Shown: positions 52,194 through 61,789, counted from the first letter of the stretch. The stretch: 64,000 nt of DNA from Holophagales bacterium (GCA_016699405.1 CP064972.1:2325501-2389500); one strand, 5' to 3'. Notes: generated by a model from the letters alone, not told the origin. Program-made: numbers and translations.

Positions 52194-54272
52194 TCAGCGG
52201 GCGAGCTCGTCGATCAGCGCCTGGAGCTTGGTCCGTTCTCCCGCCTCGGTCTCGAGCGCCAACGCCTGGCGGAAGGCGGCGAGCGCTGCCGGCTTGTCCT
52301 CCAGGGTTTCGAGTCGGATCGCGCCGAGCGTCTTCCAGAGATCGCCGCGCGACGGAGTCAGGCGGAGCAGTTGCTCGTAGAGCTGGGCGGCGGCGCGGGC
52401 CTGTCCGAGCTGGAAGGCGGCGCGGGCGGCGTTCTCGAGCGGCACCGGGTTGGCGGGGTCGCGACGCGCGGCCTCGCGGAAGTCGGCGAGGGCGCCGGCG
52501 AGATCGCCGAGCTCGGCTTTCGCCATGCCGCGTTCGAGCGTGACTACCGGCGCGAGGCTCCCGGCGGCGCGCGCCGTCTCGAGCACGGCGAGCGCCTGGC
52601 GGGTCTCGCCCTTCTCGCGCAGCAGGCGGGCGAGGTTGCTCGCCGACTCGGCCTGCGTCGGGTCGAGCGTGAGGGCCCGGCGATACTCGCGGACCGCTTC
52701 GTCGCGACGGCCGAGCTCGAGCATCGCCCCGGCGAGGTTGGCGACCGGCACCGCCGACAGCTCGTTCTCGCGGCTCGCGCGCTCGAAGAGCGGGATCGCG
52801 TCGGCGGTACGTCCGATCTCCTTGAGACAGAAGCCGGCGAGGTTGAGCGCCGGGAAGTCGTGCGGGTCGCGCTTGACGATCGCCTGCAGCTCGCGCAGGA
52901 CGTCGCGGCAGCGACCTTGTTGAACCTCGCCGTGGATCTCGTGCAGGCGTTGCGCGACGTCGGTCATCGTCCGCGGGTCGGGCAGGTCGGCGCTGACGCG
53001 GCCGCCGCCGCCCGCGAGGTAGCCGAGGCTCTGCAACTGGGCGCGCTGCTCGGCGGTCAGCACGTTCTCGGCGTGCAAGGTGGCGTCGAGCGTCTCGCCG
53101 TGAGCGGCGAGCGTCGCCACCAGGCGCTTCGACCATTCCGCCACCGCCGCGCTTTGGCGCGCCGCGAGGTCGATCGCCTCGCCCTGCGGCGTGTCGAGCC
53201 GGAAGAGCGACGGTTGCGGCGCCTGGAGGAAGAGCCAGTCGCCGTCCGAGAGCGCGCGCAGCGGGTACCACTTGTAGGAGAAGAACGGGAGAAAGCTCTC
53301 GGTGTAGCTTTCGCGCCGACAGGAGCCGCCGCGCGAGGGAAGCGGCAGGAGCGACAGGCCATCGAGCTTGGCGGGAACGGCGACGCCCGCGCGGGCGAGC
53401 AGTGTCGGTGCGATGTCGACGGTGCGCACGAGGCAGTCGTCGACCGCCGCCGGGATCCCTGGGCCGCTGAGGATCAAGGGGACGCGACGCGCGCCGGCGA
53501 ACGGCAGCAGGCCGTGGGTGGCCTCGCCGTGCTCGCCGAGCATCTCGCCGTGATCGCCCGAGACGGCGACGGTCGCCGTCGGCGGGAGCGCGGCGATCAG
53601 GCGGCCGAGCTGTTCGTCGACGAAGGCGATCTCGCCGTCGTAGAGGCGGGTCGGACCCGGAAGGTCGGTGAAACGGGTCGGCGGCCGATACTCCTCGTGT
53701 GGGTCGAAGTAGTGGACCCAGAGGAAGAACGGGTGCTTGAGCCCAGGCAGCGCGGCGAGAGCGCGGCTGGTCACCGCTTCGGCGTCGCGTTCGCCGACCT
53801 CGGTGGCCGCGGCGTAGCCGGCCCCCAGGTCGTCGTCGTAGATCCGGAACCCCTGGTCGAGGCCGTGCCGGCGGGCGAGCACCACGGCAGAGACGAACGC
53901 CGCCGTGTCGTAGCCGGCCGTTCTCAGCCGTTCGGCGAGCGTTTCGACCCCAGCCGACAGGACGAACGTCCCGTTGTCGCGCACGCCGTGCCCTGGTGGC
54001 AGGAGACCGGTGAGGATCGACGCGTGACTCGGCAGCGTCACCGGTGCGGCCGTGTCGCAGCGCACGAAGCGCGTGCCGTTCCGGGCGAGCGCGTCGAGAT
54101 GAGGCGTCCGTGCGTGAGGCCAGCCCCAGGCTCCGAGGTGGTCGGCGCGGGTGGTGTCGAGGGTGACCAGCACCAGGTCGGGTCGCGTATCGGCAGCGAC
54201 GGGGGATGCCGCCTGAGCCGACGTGGCGGCGAGCAGCAGCGGGAGAGCGAGGGCGAAGCAGAGGGCGCGCAT
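52194..54272 (-). CDS. Exported sulfatase-like hydrolase/transferase with C-terminal TPR repeats
   Basis: 692 residues from ATG 54272, which gives a proper signal peptide (MRALCFALALPLLLAATSAQA). The alkaline-phosphatase-superfamily domain covers about 30-400: LVLVTLDTTRADHLG (metal ligands), APVTLPSHASILTG at the nucleophile loop, SGDHGEMLGEHGE and HGL. The usual C/S-x-P-S-R is T-L-P-S-H, so threonine is the likely nucleophile and no formylglycine is expected. TPR repeats fill about 470-690. Substrate could be a sulfate or phosphate ester or phosphoglycerol. Confidence 0.88.
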   Translation of the reverse strand: MRALCFALALPLLLAATSAQAASPVAADTRPDLVLVTLDTTRADHLGAWGWPHARTPHLDALARNGTRFVRCDTAAPVTLPSHASILTGLLPPGHGVRDNGTFVLSAGVETLAERLRTAGYDTAAFVSAVVLARRHGLDQGFRIYDDDLGAGYAAATEVGERDAEAVTSRALAALPGLKHPFFLWVHYFDPHEEYRPPTRFTDLPGPTRLYDGEIAFVDEQLGRLIAALPPTATVAVSGDHGEMLGEHGEATHGLLPFAGARRVPLILSGPGIPAAVDDCLVRTVDIAPTLLARAGVAVPAKLDGLSLLPLPSRGGSCRRESYTESFLPFFSYKWYPLRALSDGDWLFLQAPQPSLFRLDTPQGEAIDLAARQSAAVAEWSKRLVATLAAHGETLDATLHAENVLTAEQRAQLQSLGYLAGGGGRVSADLPDPRTMTDVAQRLHEIHGEVQQGRCRDVLRELQAIVKRDPHDFPALNLAGFCLKEIGRTADAIPLFERASRENELSAVPVANLAGAMLELGRRDEAVREYRRALTLDPTQAESASNLARLLREKGETRQALAVLETARAAGSLAPVVTLERGMAKAELGDLAGALADFREAARRDPANPVPLENAARAAFQLGQARAAAQLYEQLLRLTPSRGDLWKTLGAIRLETLEDKPAALAAFRQALALETEAGERTKLQALIDELAR

Positions 54273-54320
54273 GCGAGGGTGGACTCTAGCCGGACCCGCT
54301 GGCCGAGGGTATCCGCCAGA

Positions 54321-54363
54321 AGGGGTCAATTTTCGATCCATGCGGACTCCTGTCTGACCCCCT
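54321..54363. repeat. Inverted repeat aggggtca...tgacccc
   Basis: GGGGTCA (54322-54328) and TGACCCC (54355-54361) flank 26 bases. Palindromic GGGGTCA/TGACCCC elements between genes are known as scattered repeats in several bacterial genomes. Only one copy is seen in the window. Confidence 0.35.
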
Positions 54364-54528
54364 GTTGTGGGTCCGTCGTTGAGCCGAAGAGCGTGAATTG
54401 GCCCGCGTCGGTGTGACCATGTGCTGCATTTTCAGTGGTTTCGACGAATGGTCGGGGAGCTGGCCTCCCCCTTGCTCTGAGTCCTGCCGAAGCAGCATCG
54501 AACTTCCCTTTCTCCAGGAGGAGAGGCA

Positions 54529-57500
54529 ATGCGGAACGGTTGGCGTGCTAGCACCCTGGCAGTCGGCGCTTTGGTCGCCGCTCTGGCCGTGGCTCCGGCA
54601 ATGGCGCAGCTCGCGCCGGAAGGCCGGGACACCCTGAACCTGCTGTCGTTCACCAACGAACGCCTGACGCCGACGCGCGACATCGCCGGCCTCGAGTCGA
54701 GCGAAGCGGCCGCCTCGGGCGCGCTGCTGCGTGCGTGGGACGCCGCCGCCGCCGGTCTGCCGGGGAGCTGGCGCGCCGAGATCGACCGCCGCTCGGGCAA
54801 GGTGGAGTTCGCCGAGGGCGCCGGCTTCGCGATGGTTCCGGGTCGCGGCAACACGCTGCGCGGTGCCGCCCCCTCGATGGCGTCGCTCGAAGCGGCGGCG
54901 CGGGCCTTCCTGCCCCGGGTCTCCGCCCTGCTCGGCGTCGACGGCGAGACGCTCTCGCTGAACGCCGCGCGGTCGGGCCAGCCGGGCGACCACGTCTGGT
55001 TCGTCGATTTCGACGTGATGCGCGGCGGTCTGCCGATCGACGGCGCGCGGGTCGTCTTCCGCGTCAACAACGGCAACCTGATCCAGTTCGGCACGGAGAA
55101 CCTGCCGTCGCCCAACACCGCGACCCCCGCCTTCGCGCTCAACGCCAAGCAGGCGCTCCAGGTCGTCGAGGCCTACATCGGCGGCTTCTGGCCGCAGGAC
55201 ACCTTCCGCGACGCCGGGTCGGCGCATCTCCTGCCGGTGGCGGTGGCGAACAGCAAGTTCGCCGAGGGCTACGAGGCCGGCCGCGGGCGCGGTCTGGCCG
55301 CGGTCTGGCAGTTCGTCTTCAATCGCCCCGGCGTGACCGGCACCTGGCGCGCCCGGGTCGACGCGACGAGCGGCGAGCTGCTCGACTTCTACGACGTCAA
55401 CGACTACGCCAAGGCGGCGGTGACCGGCGGCGCCTATTCGCAGGATCGTCCGGCCGCCGAGCGTGTGGTGGCGATGCCGTACGCCAACGTCGGCACCGGC
55501 GTCTACACCAACTCGGCCGGCGTCTACGACTTCACCGGCACGGCGGTCACCACGACGCTCGCCGGCAAGTACGTGAAGATCACCGACAGCTGCGGCGCCA
55601 TCTCGAAGAGCTCCGATGCGTCGGGGAACATTCCCCTCGGCTCGGGCACCGGCACCGACTGCACGACGCCGGGCTCCGGCGGCGCCGGCAACACGCACGC
55701 GGCGCGCACGCAGTTCTACGCCGTCAATCGCGCCAAGGAAGTGGCGCGCGGCTGGCTGCCCTCGAACACCTGGGTGAACGCCCAGCTTACCGCCAACGTC
55801 AACCTGAACCAGACCTGCAACGCCTACTGGAACGGCTCGTCGCTCAACTTCTTCAAGTCGGGCGGCGGCTGTGCCAACACCGGTGAGCTGCCGGGCGTCT
55901 CGCTGCACGAGTACGGCCACGGCATGGACAGCAACGACGGCAACGGCTCGGCTCCCGACAACGGCACCGGCGAGACCTACGGCGACCTGACGGCGGCACT
56001 TGCCACGCACCAGTCCTGCATCGGCAACGGCTTCCTGTCGTCGAACTGTTCGGGCTACGGCAACGCCTGCACCGCCTGCACGGGTGTGCGCGACATCGAC
56101 TGGGCCAAGCACAGCGGCAACGTCGCCTCGACGGTCGGCAACTTCACCCAGACGAAGTGCCCGAACCCGTCGCCGTCGAATCCGAACTACGTCGGACCCT
56201 GCGGCAAGGAAGGGCACTGCGAGTCGCTGGTCTCCTCCGAGGTGGTGTGGGATCTGGCGATGCGCGACCTGCCGAACGCCGGCACCGGCGCGGCCTGGTC
56301 GATCGTCGACCGGCTCTGGTACCTCTCGCGCTCGACGGCCACCAGCGCCTTCGCCTGCGTCAAGACGACGTCGCCTTGGACCTCCAACGGCTGCTCGACG
56401 GGCAGCATGTGGCGCGTCTTCCGCGCCATCGACGACGATGACGGCAACCTGACCAACGGCACGCCGCACGGTGCGGCGCTCTACGCGGCGTTCAACCGTC
56501 ACGGCCTCGCCTGCACCACCGACGCGGGCGCCAGCACGACGTTCGCCGGTTGCACCGCTCCGGCGACGCCGGCGCTCTCGCTCGCCGCGGCCGACTACGC
56601 CGTCAACGCCAGCTGGAGCGGCTCGACGGGCGTCTACGACCTCTACCGGAACGAGACCGGCTGCAACGCCGGCTTCGTCAAGGTCGGCAACGACCTGACC
56701 GGCACCACCTACAGCGACACGGGTGTCGCCAACGGCACCACCTACTACTACCAGCTCGTCGCCCAGCCCTCGGGCAACGAAGCCTGCGCCTCGGCGCCCT
56801 CGAGCTGCCAGTCGGTGACCCCGGCCGGTGCCCCCTGCACTCCGCCGGCTGCGCCCACGGGCGTAACCGCGACAGTGGCGAGCGCGACGCAGATCAACCT
56901 CTCCTGGACGGCGGCCAGCGGGGCGACCGAGTATCGGATCTACCGCGCGACGACGAGCGGCGGTCCGTACACGCAGGTCGGCACCGCGACCGGCACGAGC
57001 TATTCGGATTCCGGCCTGACCTGCAACACGGCGTACTACTACGTGGTTCGTTCCTACGCGAGCTGCGAGTCCGGCAACTCGACGCAGGCCTCCGGCACCA
57101 CCAGCGCCTGCACCGGCAACGTGCTGACCAACGGCGTCGCGGTGACCGGCCTTTCGGGCGCCACCGGCAGCCAGCAGACCTGGACGATGGCGGTGCCGGC
57201 TGGCGCCTCCAACCTGAGCTTCGTGACCGCGGGCGGCACCGGCGACGTCGACATGTACGTCAAGTTCGGTTCGGCGCCGACCACCTCCACCTACGACTGC
57301 CGGCCGTACGCCTCCGGCAACGCGGAGACCTGCTCCTTCGCGGCGCCCTCGACCGGCACCTACTACGTGATGCTCAACGGCTACGCGGCCTACTCGGGCG
57401 TGTCGCTGACCGGCAGCTACTCGACCGGCACGCCGACCTGCACGGCGGTGGCCGAGAGCGAAGCCAACGACGGAACCTCGACGGCCGATCCGCTGGTCGC

Positions 57501-57801
57501 CCCGTGCAGCACGGTGGCCGGCACCTTCGTCGGCGAGACGACGACCAACGACTACTTCTCGATGAGCCTGCCGGCCGGCAAGGCGGTCACCGCGGTGCTC
57601 AACGGGCTGTCGGTCGACTACGACCTCTACCTCTACAAGGCCGGGTCGACGACCGCGGTCGCCAGCGGCACGAACGGCGGCACGACGGCCGAGTCGATCT
57701 CCTGGACCAACACCGGCACGACGGCGGTGACGATCTACGCTCGCGTCTACCGCTACTCCTCGACCAAGGCGACCTACGCGCTCAAGGTCAGCTACCCCTG
57801 A
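54529..57801 (+). CDS. Secreted zinc metallopeptidase with fibronectin-like and two PPC domains
   Basis: 1090 residues, ATG 54529 with an aggaggagag site. The signal peptide ends AMAQ. A long propeptide-like region (about 25-300, with FTP/PepSY-like segments LNAKQALQVVEAYIGGF) precedes the catalytic domain with SLH460-E461-YGH464-GMD and, 24 residues on, GETYGDLTAAL, the usual glutamate ligand region of M4/M36-like enzymes. Two fibronectin-like domains follow (about 680-860), then two PPC domains (about 865-970 and 980-1090, SEANDGTSTADPL). The closest family is M36/fungalysin or thermolysin-like. A strong terminator follows. Confidence 0.9.
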   Translation: MRNGWRASTLAVGALVAALAVAPAMAQLAPEGRDTLNLLSFTNERLTPTRDIAGLESSEAAASGALLRAWDAAAAGLPGSWRAEIDRRSGKVEFAEGAGFAMVPGRGNTLRGAAPSMASLEAAARAFLPRVSALLGVDGETLSLNAARSGQPGDHVWFVDFDVMRGGLPIDGARVVFRVNNGNLIQFGTENLPSPNTATPAFALNAKQALQVVEAYIGGFWPQDTFRDAGSAHLLPVAVANSKFAEGYEAGRGRGLAAVWQFVFNRPGVTGTWRARVDATSGELLDFYDVNDYAKAAVTGGAYSQDRPAAERVVAMPYANVGTGVYTNSAGVYDFTGTAVTTTLAGKYVKITDSCGAISKSSDASGNIPLGSGTGTDCTTPGSGGAGNTHAARTQFYAVNRAKEVARGWLPSNTWVNAQLTANVNLNQTCNAYWNGSSLNFFKSGGGCANTGELPGVSLHEYGHGMDSNDGNGSAPDNGTGETYGDLTAALATHQSCIGNGFLSSNCSGYGNACTACTGVRDIDWAKHSGNVASTVGNFTQTKCPNPSPSNPNYVGPCGKEGHCESLVSSEVVWDLAMRDLPNAGTGAAWSIVDRLWYLSRSTATSAFACVKTTSPWTSNGCSTGSMWRVFRAIDDDDGNLTNGTPHGAALYAAFNRHGLACTTDAGASTTFAGCTAPATPALSLAAADYAVNASWSGSTGVYDLYRNETGCNAGFVKVGNDLTGTTYSDTGVANGTTYYYQLVAQPSGNEACASAPSSCQSVTPAGAPCTPPAAPTGVTATVASATQINLSWTAASGATEYRIYRATTSGGPYTQVGTATGTSYSDSGLTCNTAYYYVVRSYASCESGNSTQASGTTSACTGNVLTNGVAVTGLSGATGSQQTWTMAVPAGASNLSFVTAGGTGDVDMYVKFGSAPTTSTYDCRPYASGNAETCSFAAPSTGTYYVMLNGYAAYSGVSLTGSYSTGTPTCTAVAESEANDGTSTADPLVAPCSTVAGTFVGETTTNDYFSMSLPAGKAVTAVLNGLSVDYDLYLYKAGSTTAVASGTNGGTTAESISWTNTGTTAVTIYARVYRYSSTKATYALKVSYP

Positions 57802-57825
57802 CCTGACGCCTCGCTGTTGAAGTCC

Positions 57826-57858
57826 AAGGCCCTCGGGGGAGACCCCGAGGGCCTTTTT
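57826..57858 (+). terminator. Strong Rho-independent terminator
   Basis: A perfect 13-bp stem, aaggccctcgggg (57826-57838) with ccccgagggcctt (57843-57855), has a GAGA loop and a T-run (tttttct). It lies 24 bases after the metallopeptidase stop and isolates the selenoprotein gene. Confidence 0.95.
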
Positions 57859-57905
57859 CTAGCCATCGGGCCTCCGCGTAGACTGCGGGCCGAGGAGGAG
57901 GCGCG

Positions 57906-58685
57906 ATGGGAGATCTCTCGGAGTTCACGCTAGCGCTGCGGCTCTTTCTGCGCGCCTATCCCTGGCGGCGGATCGATCCGGTGCCGTGGTGCGAGCTGCG
58001 CCGTCCCCTTGCCCAGTCGCGCCTGGCGCTGATCACCAGCGCCGGTCTGGTGCCGCTAGGTGCCGCGCCGTTCGACGAAAGCGTGCGGGGTGGCGACGGG
58101 TCGTGGCGCGAGATCCCCGGGGACATCGCGGTCGAAACGCTCGTCGAGTGCCACCGCAGCGAGGCGTTCGATCACCGCGGCGTCGCCGCGGACCGCAACC
58201 TCGTCTTCCCGCTCGATCGCCTGCGCGAGCTCGCTGCCGCAGGCCGGCTGGGCGCACTCAACGACCGGCACTTCTCGGTGATGGGGTCGCTGACCGCGGT
58301 CGGTCGCTTCATGCGGGAGACCGCGCCGGCGATCGCCACGGCGCTCGCCGCCGACGGCGTCGAGGTGGCGCTGCTGGTTCCCGTTTGACCGATGTGCAAC
58401 CAGGCCGTGAGCCTGGTCGGCGCGGAGTGCGAACGACGGGGGATCGCCACGGTGGCGATTCAACTGCTGCGCGAAGCGGCGGTGGCGGTGCAGCCGCCGC
58501 GGGCCCTGCTGGTGCCGTTCCCGCACGGCTACCCGCTGGGGGAGCCGAATCGGCCGGCGCGCCAGCGTGCCGTGGTCGAGGCGGCGTTGTCGCTGCTCGA
58601 GCAGGCGGCGCCACCTCCGCCGGTTCTCGTCGAGTACCGGGAGAGCGCGGAGATCTGGCGGGAAGAGGCGGTGAAAGGTGAGTGA
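57906..58685 (+). CDS. Selenoprotein, glycine/sarcosine/betaine/D-proline reductase B-like (Sec at TGA 58386)
   Basis: One continuous 259-residue protein interrupted by an in-frame TGA at 58386-58388, read as selenocysteine 161. Before it lies a typical GrdB/PrdB-family core (RIDPVPWCELRRPL, ALITSAGLVPLGAAPFD, FDHRGVAADRNLVFPLDRL, RHFSVMGSLTAVGR). The frame continues exactly as V-P-V-U-P-M-C-N-Q-A-V-S-L-V, where the family has the U/C-P-x-C-x-Q active site. Downstream sequence (ERRGIATVAIQLLRE, LVPFPHGYPLGEPNRP) is also family-like. A SECIS-like hairpin follows the TGA. The true stop is at 58683. Redox role (U-x-x-C) is inferred; ATG 57906 follows an aggagg site. Confidence 0.93.
58389..58417 (+). 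promoter_or_regulatory. Bacterial SECIS-like hairpin
   Basis: ACCAGGC (58399-58405) and GCCTGGT (58411-58417) form a perfect 7-bp stem with the five-base loop CGTGA, which has G at position two. The loop starts 17 bases after the TGA. This fits the bacterial SECIS pattern (stem-loop just 3' of UGA, G among the first two loop bases) recognised by SelB. Confidence 0.83.
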
Positions 58686-58691
58686 GGCGAG

Positions 58692-58713
58692 CGGGGCCGG
58701 CGGACCGGCCCCG
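58692..58713. terminator. Hairpin between convergent genes
   Basis: cggggccgg (58692-58700) and ccggccccg (58705-58713) pair over 9 bp with a CGGA loop. It lies between the selenoprotein stop and the end of the convergent small periplasmic gene. It probably stops transcription from both sides; no T-tract. Confidence 0.58.
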
Positions 58714-58726
58714 GGTCCTGCGGCGA

Positions 58727-59056
58727 TCAGCTGACCGGGGCGATCTTCGTCGCTTCGAGCCAGGTCTTGCCGTCCTTCTCCGACAGCGTGCCGGTGACGG
58801 TGGCCTTCTTCTCTCCCATGCAGGTGTGACCGAACGACTTGAGCGCCTCGCTCTTGGCGAGGTAGTAGTAGGCCGGCTTGGCGCCGTCCTTCTCGACCAC
58901 CAGGACGTCCTGGCAGGCGGTCACGCCCTCGAGCTTGAGCGTGCAGTGGGCGCAGGCGATCTTGCCGGTCAGGGTGACCGGGTCGGCGGCGAGCGCGGCG
59001 GTGACTCCGGCGAGCAGCAGCAGAGCGGCGAGACTGGCGACGAGCTTGGTCTTCAT
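58727..59056 (-). CDS. Small periplasmic Cys-rich protein (DUF6370-like)
   Basis: 109 residues with a signal peptide (MKTKLVASLAALLLLAGVTAALA). The mature part has ACAHCTLKLEGVTACQDVLVV and a later HTCMGE, so conserved cysteines and His that could bind a metal. The pattern resembles the DUF6370 family. ATG 59056 is the only sensible start. Function unknown; it converges on the selenoprotein gene. Confidence 0.8.
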   Translation of the reverse strand: MKTKLVASLAALLLLAGVTAALAADPVTLTGKIACAHCTLKLEGVTACQDVLVVEKDGAKPAYYYLAKSEALKSFGHTCMGEKKATVTGTLSEKDGKTWLEATKIAPVS

Positions 59057-59170
59057 GGCTTCGACTCCTTTCGAGCATCCGCGGCGGATTCCACCGGGGG
59101 CCGGGAGTCTAGCAGCGCCTGCCGTGTCGGGGTGCTAACCTGTTCGCGGTCCGCCCGCGAGGAGGTCTCC

Positions 59171-61717
59171 ATGCGCCTCGACACCTTTCGCGTCGTCCCC
59201 GCTCTTCCCGAGCGGCTCGCTCGGTTGCGCGATCTCGCGTACAACCTCCTCTGGTCCTGGGATCAGGAGGTGCGGGCGATCTTCCCGCGCCTCGATCGCG
59301 AGCTCTGGGAGGCGACCTACCAGAACCCGGTGGCGATGCTCGGCTCGCTCCCTCAGGAGCGGCTCGAAGAGCTCACCCGCGACGACGGATTCCTTTCGCT
59401 CTACGACCGGGCCCTGGCGCGCCTCGACTCCTACCTCGCCGAGGCGACCTGGTGGCAGCGGCACACCCCGCAACGTCCGCTGATCGCCTACTTCTCGGCC
59501 GAATACGGTCTCGCCGAATGCCTGCCGATCTACTCGGGGGGACTCGGGGTGCTCGCGGCGCACCACCTCAAGAGTGCGAGCGACCTCGGCGTGCCGCTGG
59601 TCGGCGTCGGGCTGCTCTACCAGCAGGGCTACTTCCGCCAGTACCTGGCACGCGACGGCTGGCAGCAGGAGTCCTATCCGACGAACGACTTCTTCAACCT
59701 GCCGATCCAGGCGGTGGCTCGTCCCGACGGCGAGCCGCTGCGCGTCGAGCTCGAGATGGCCGGCGAGCGATGCGCAGTCGCCGTCTGGCGCGTCGACGTG
59801 GGGCGCATCCCCCTCTATCTGCTCGACACCAACCTGCCGGAGAACCCGCAGCCGTTGCAGGACATCACCGATCAGCTCTACGGCGGTGACCAGGAGACGC
59901 GCATCCGGCAGGAGATCGTGCTCGGCATCGGCGGTCTGCGGGCGCTGCACGCGCTCGGTCTCGAGCCCGACGTCTGCCACATGAACGAGGGTCACTCGGC
60001 GTTCCTGGCGCTCGAGCGGATCGCCACGCGCATGCGCCGCGACGGGCTGAGCTTCGCCGAAGCCTACGAAGTGGCGCGCGCCGGCTCGATCTTCACCACC
60101 CACACGCCGGTGCCGGCGGGCTTCGACGTCTTCGCGCTGCCACTCCTCGAGAAGTACCTGGGCGGCTACGCCGAGCGCACCGGGATCGGGCGGAGCGAGC
60201 TCCTCGCCCTGGGCAGCGGGAAGGCCGGCGACTCGCCGGGATCGTTCAACATGGCGGCGCTGGCGCTGCGCGCTTCGGCGTTCGCCAACGGCGTCTCGGA
60301 GCTGCACGGTGAGGTGTCGCGCCGCCTGCTCGCGCAGTACGTGCCGGAGATCCCGGCCGAGGAGCTGCCGGTGGGGCACGTCACCAACGGGGCCCACACG
60401 CGCAGCTGTCTCTCGCCCGAGATGGCGCAACTCTTCGACCGCTACCTCGGCGCCGAGTGGTGGCGTCGGCCCGGCCGCGCGGAGACCTGGGAAGGGATCG
60501 ACGCGATCCCCGACGAGGAGCTCTGGTCGACGCACGAGCGGCGGCGCGAGCGTCTGGTGGCCTTCTCCCGTCGCCGCCTGCGCAAGCAGCTCGAGGCGCG
60601 CGGGGCGAGCGCGCGCGACGTCGAACACGCACGCGGCGTGCTCGACACGCGCGCGCTGACGATCGGCTTCGCCCGCCGCTTCGCCGGCTACAAGCGCGCC
60701 AATCTCATCCTCGCCGACCGCGAACGGCTGAAGCGCATCCTCCTCGACCCGCAGCGCCCGGTGCAGCTGCTCTTCGCTGGCAAGGCTCACCCGCGCGACG
60801 CCGAGGGCAAGGAGCTGCTCAAGGCGATCGTCGCCTTCTGTCAGCAACCCGACGTCCGCCGCCACGTCGTCTTCCTCGAGGACTACGACCTGGTGGTCGC
60901 CCGCTACCTCGTTCAGGGCTGCGACGTCTGGCTCAACACGCCGCGGCTCGGCCTCGAAGCGAGCGGCACGAGCGGCATGAAGGTGCTGCCGAACGGCGGG
61001 CTCAACCTCTCGACTCCGGACGGCTGGTGGCGCGAAGGCTACGAGCAGGACGTCGGCTGGACGATCGGCCACGGCGAGGCCTATGCCGACCCGGCCGAGC
61101 AGGACCAGGTCGAGGCGAGCTCGCTTTACGAGCTGCTCGAGCAGGAGGTCGTGCCGCTCTTCTACGCGCGGACGACCGACGGATTGCCGCGTCCGTGGAT
61201 CGCGCGGATGAAGCAGTCGATGAAACGCCTCACCTGGCGCTTCAGCTCGAACCGGATGCTCTGGGAATACGGCGAACGCTACTACCTGCCGGCCGCCGAG
61301 TACGCCGGGCGACTGTCGGCGGACGCCTTTGCCGGGGCGCGGCGGCTGGCGGAGTGGAAGCGGCGGGTCTTCCGCGCCTGGAGCGAGGTGGCGGTCGAGG
61401 AGGCGCACCCGGTGGCCGACGGGACACGTCGTGTCGGCGAGAGCTATGCCTTTTCGGCGCGAGTCCGCCTCGGCGCGCTGACGCCGGACGACGTCCGTGT
61501 CGAGCTCTACTTCGGTGGCCTCGACGCGCAGCGCAGCATCGTGGCGGGTGACGTCGTGCCGATGCGCCTCGCCGGCGACGCGGGGCCGGGCCGGTTCGCC
61601 TACGACGGCGAGGCGCCCTGCCGGCGCTCGGGCCTGCAGGGGGTGACGGTGCGCATCGTCCCGGCCCACCCCGAGGCCAGCGGTCTGCTCGCCACCGGCC
61701 TGGTGCGCTGGAGGTAG
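59171..61717 (+). CDS. glgP: Alpha-glucan phosphorylase
   Basis: Releases glucose-1-phosphate from glycogen or maltodextrin. 848 residues from ATG 59171 behind gaggaggtctcc; the longer frame upstream is antisense to the small periplasmic gene. It has an N-terminal domain of the Thermotoga/archaeal type (LARLRDLAYNLLWSWDQEVRAIF), then YFSAEYGLAECLPIYSGGLGVLAAHHLKSASDLG, and the PLP region near EASGTSGMKVLPNGGLNLSTPDGWWRE. This is the GT35 family in its alpha-glucan phosphorylase branch. It has its own transcription unit. Confidence 0.94.
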   Translation: MRLDTFRVVPALPERLARLRDLAYNLLWSWDQEVRAIFPRLDRELWEATYQNPVAMLGSLPQERLEELTRDDGFLSLYDRALARLDSYLAEATWWQRHTPQRPLIAYFSAEYGLAECLPIYSGGLGVLAAHHLKSASDLGVPLVGVGLLYQQGYFRQYLARDGWQQESYPTNDFFNLPIQAVARPDGEPLRVELEMAGERCAVAVWRVDVGRIPLYLLDTNLPENPQPLQDITDQLYGGDQETRIRQEIVLGIGGLRALHALGLEPDVCHMNEGHSAFLALERIATRMRRDGLSFAEAYEVARAGSIFTTHTPVPAGFDVFALPLLEKYLGGYAERTGIGRSELLALGSGKAGDSPGSFNMAALALRASAFANGVSELHGEVSRRLLAQYVPEIPAEELPVGHVTNGAHTRSCLSPEMAQLFDRYLGAEWWRRPGRAETWEGIDAIPDEELWSTHERRRERLVAFSRRRLRKQLEARGASARDVEHARGVLDTRALTIGFARRFAGYKRANLILADRERLKRILLDPQRPVQLLFAGKAHPRDAEGKELLKAIVAFCQQPDVRRHVVFLEDYDLVVARYLVQGCDVWLNTPRLGLEASGTSGMKVLPNGGLNLSTPDGWWREGYEQDVGWTIGHGEAYADPAEQDQVEASSLYELLEQEVVPLFYARTTDGLPRPWIARMKQSMKRLTWRFSSNRMLWEYGERYYLPAAEYAGRLSADAFAGARRLAEWKRRVFRAWSEVAVEEAHPVADGTRRVGESYAFSARVRLGALTPDDVRVELYFGGLDAQRSIVAGDVVPMRLAGDAGPGRFAYDGEAPCRRSGLQGVTVRIVPAHPEASGLLATGLVRWR

Positions 61718-61789
61718 CCGGTCAGCGGCTGGCACGGCTCCTGCTAGGATCGGCTGTCGGGCCGTACTTCCGCGGCCCCTGGTCCAGTT

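Noticed and set aside
58386..58388. TGA as an ordinary stop or a nonsense mutation (pseudogene)
   Set aside because: The frame continues without a gap into family-like sequence, the position is the known Sec/Cys site of the family, and a SECIS-like hairpin follows.
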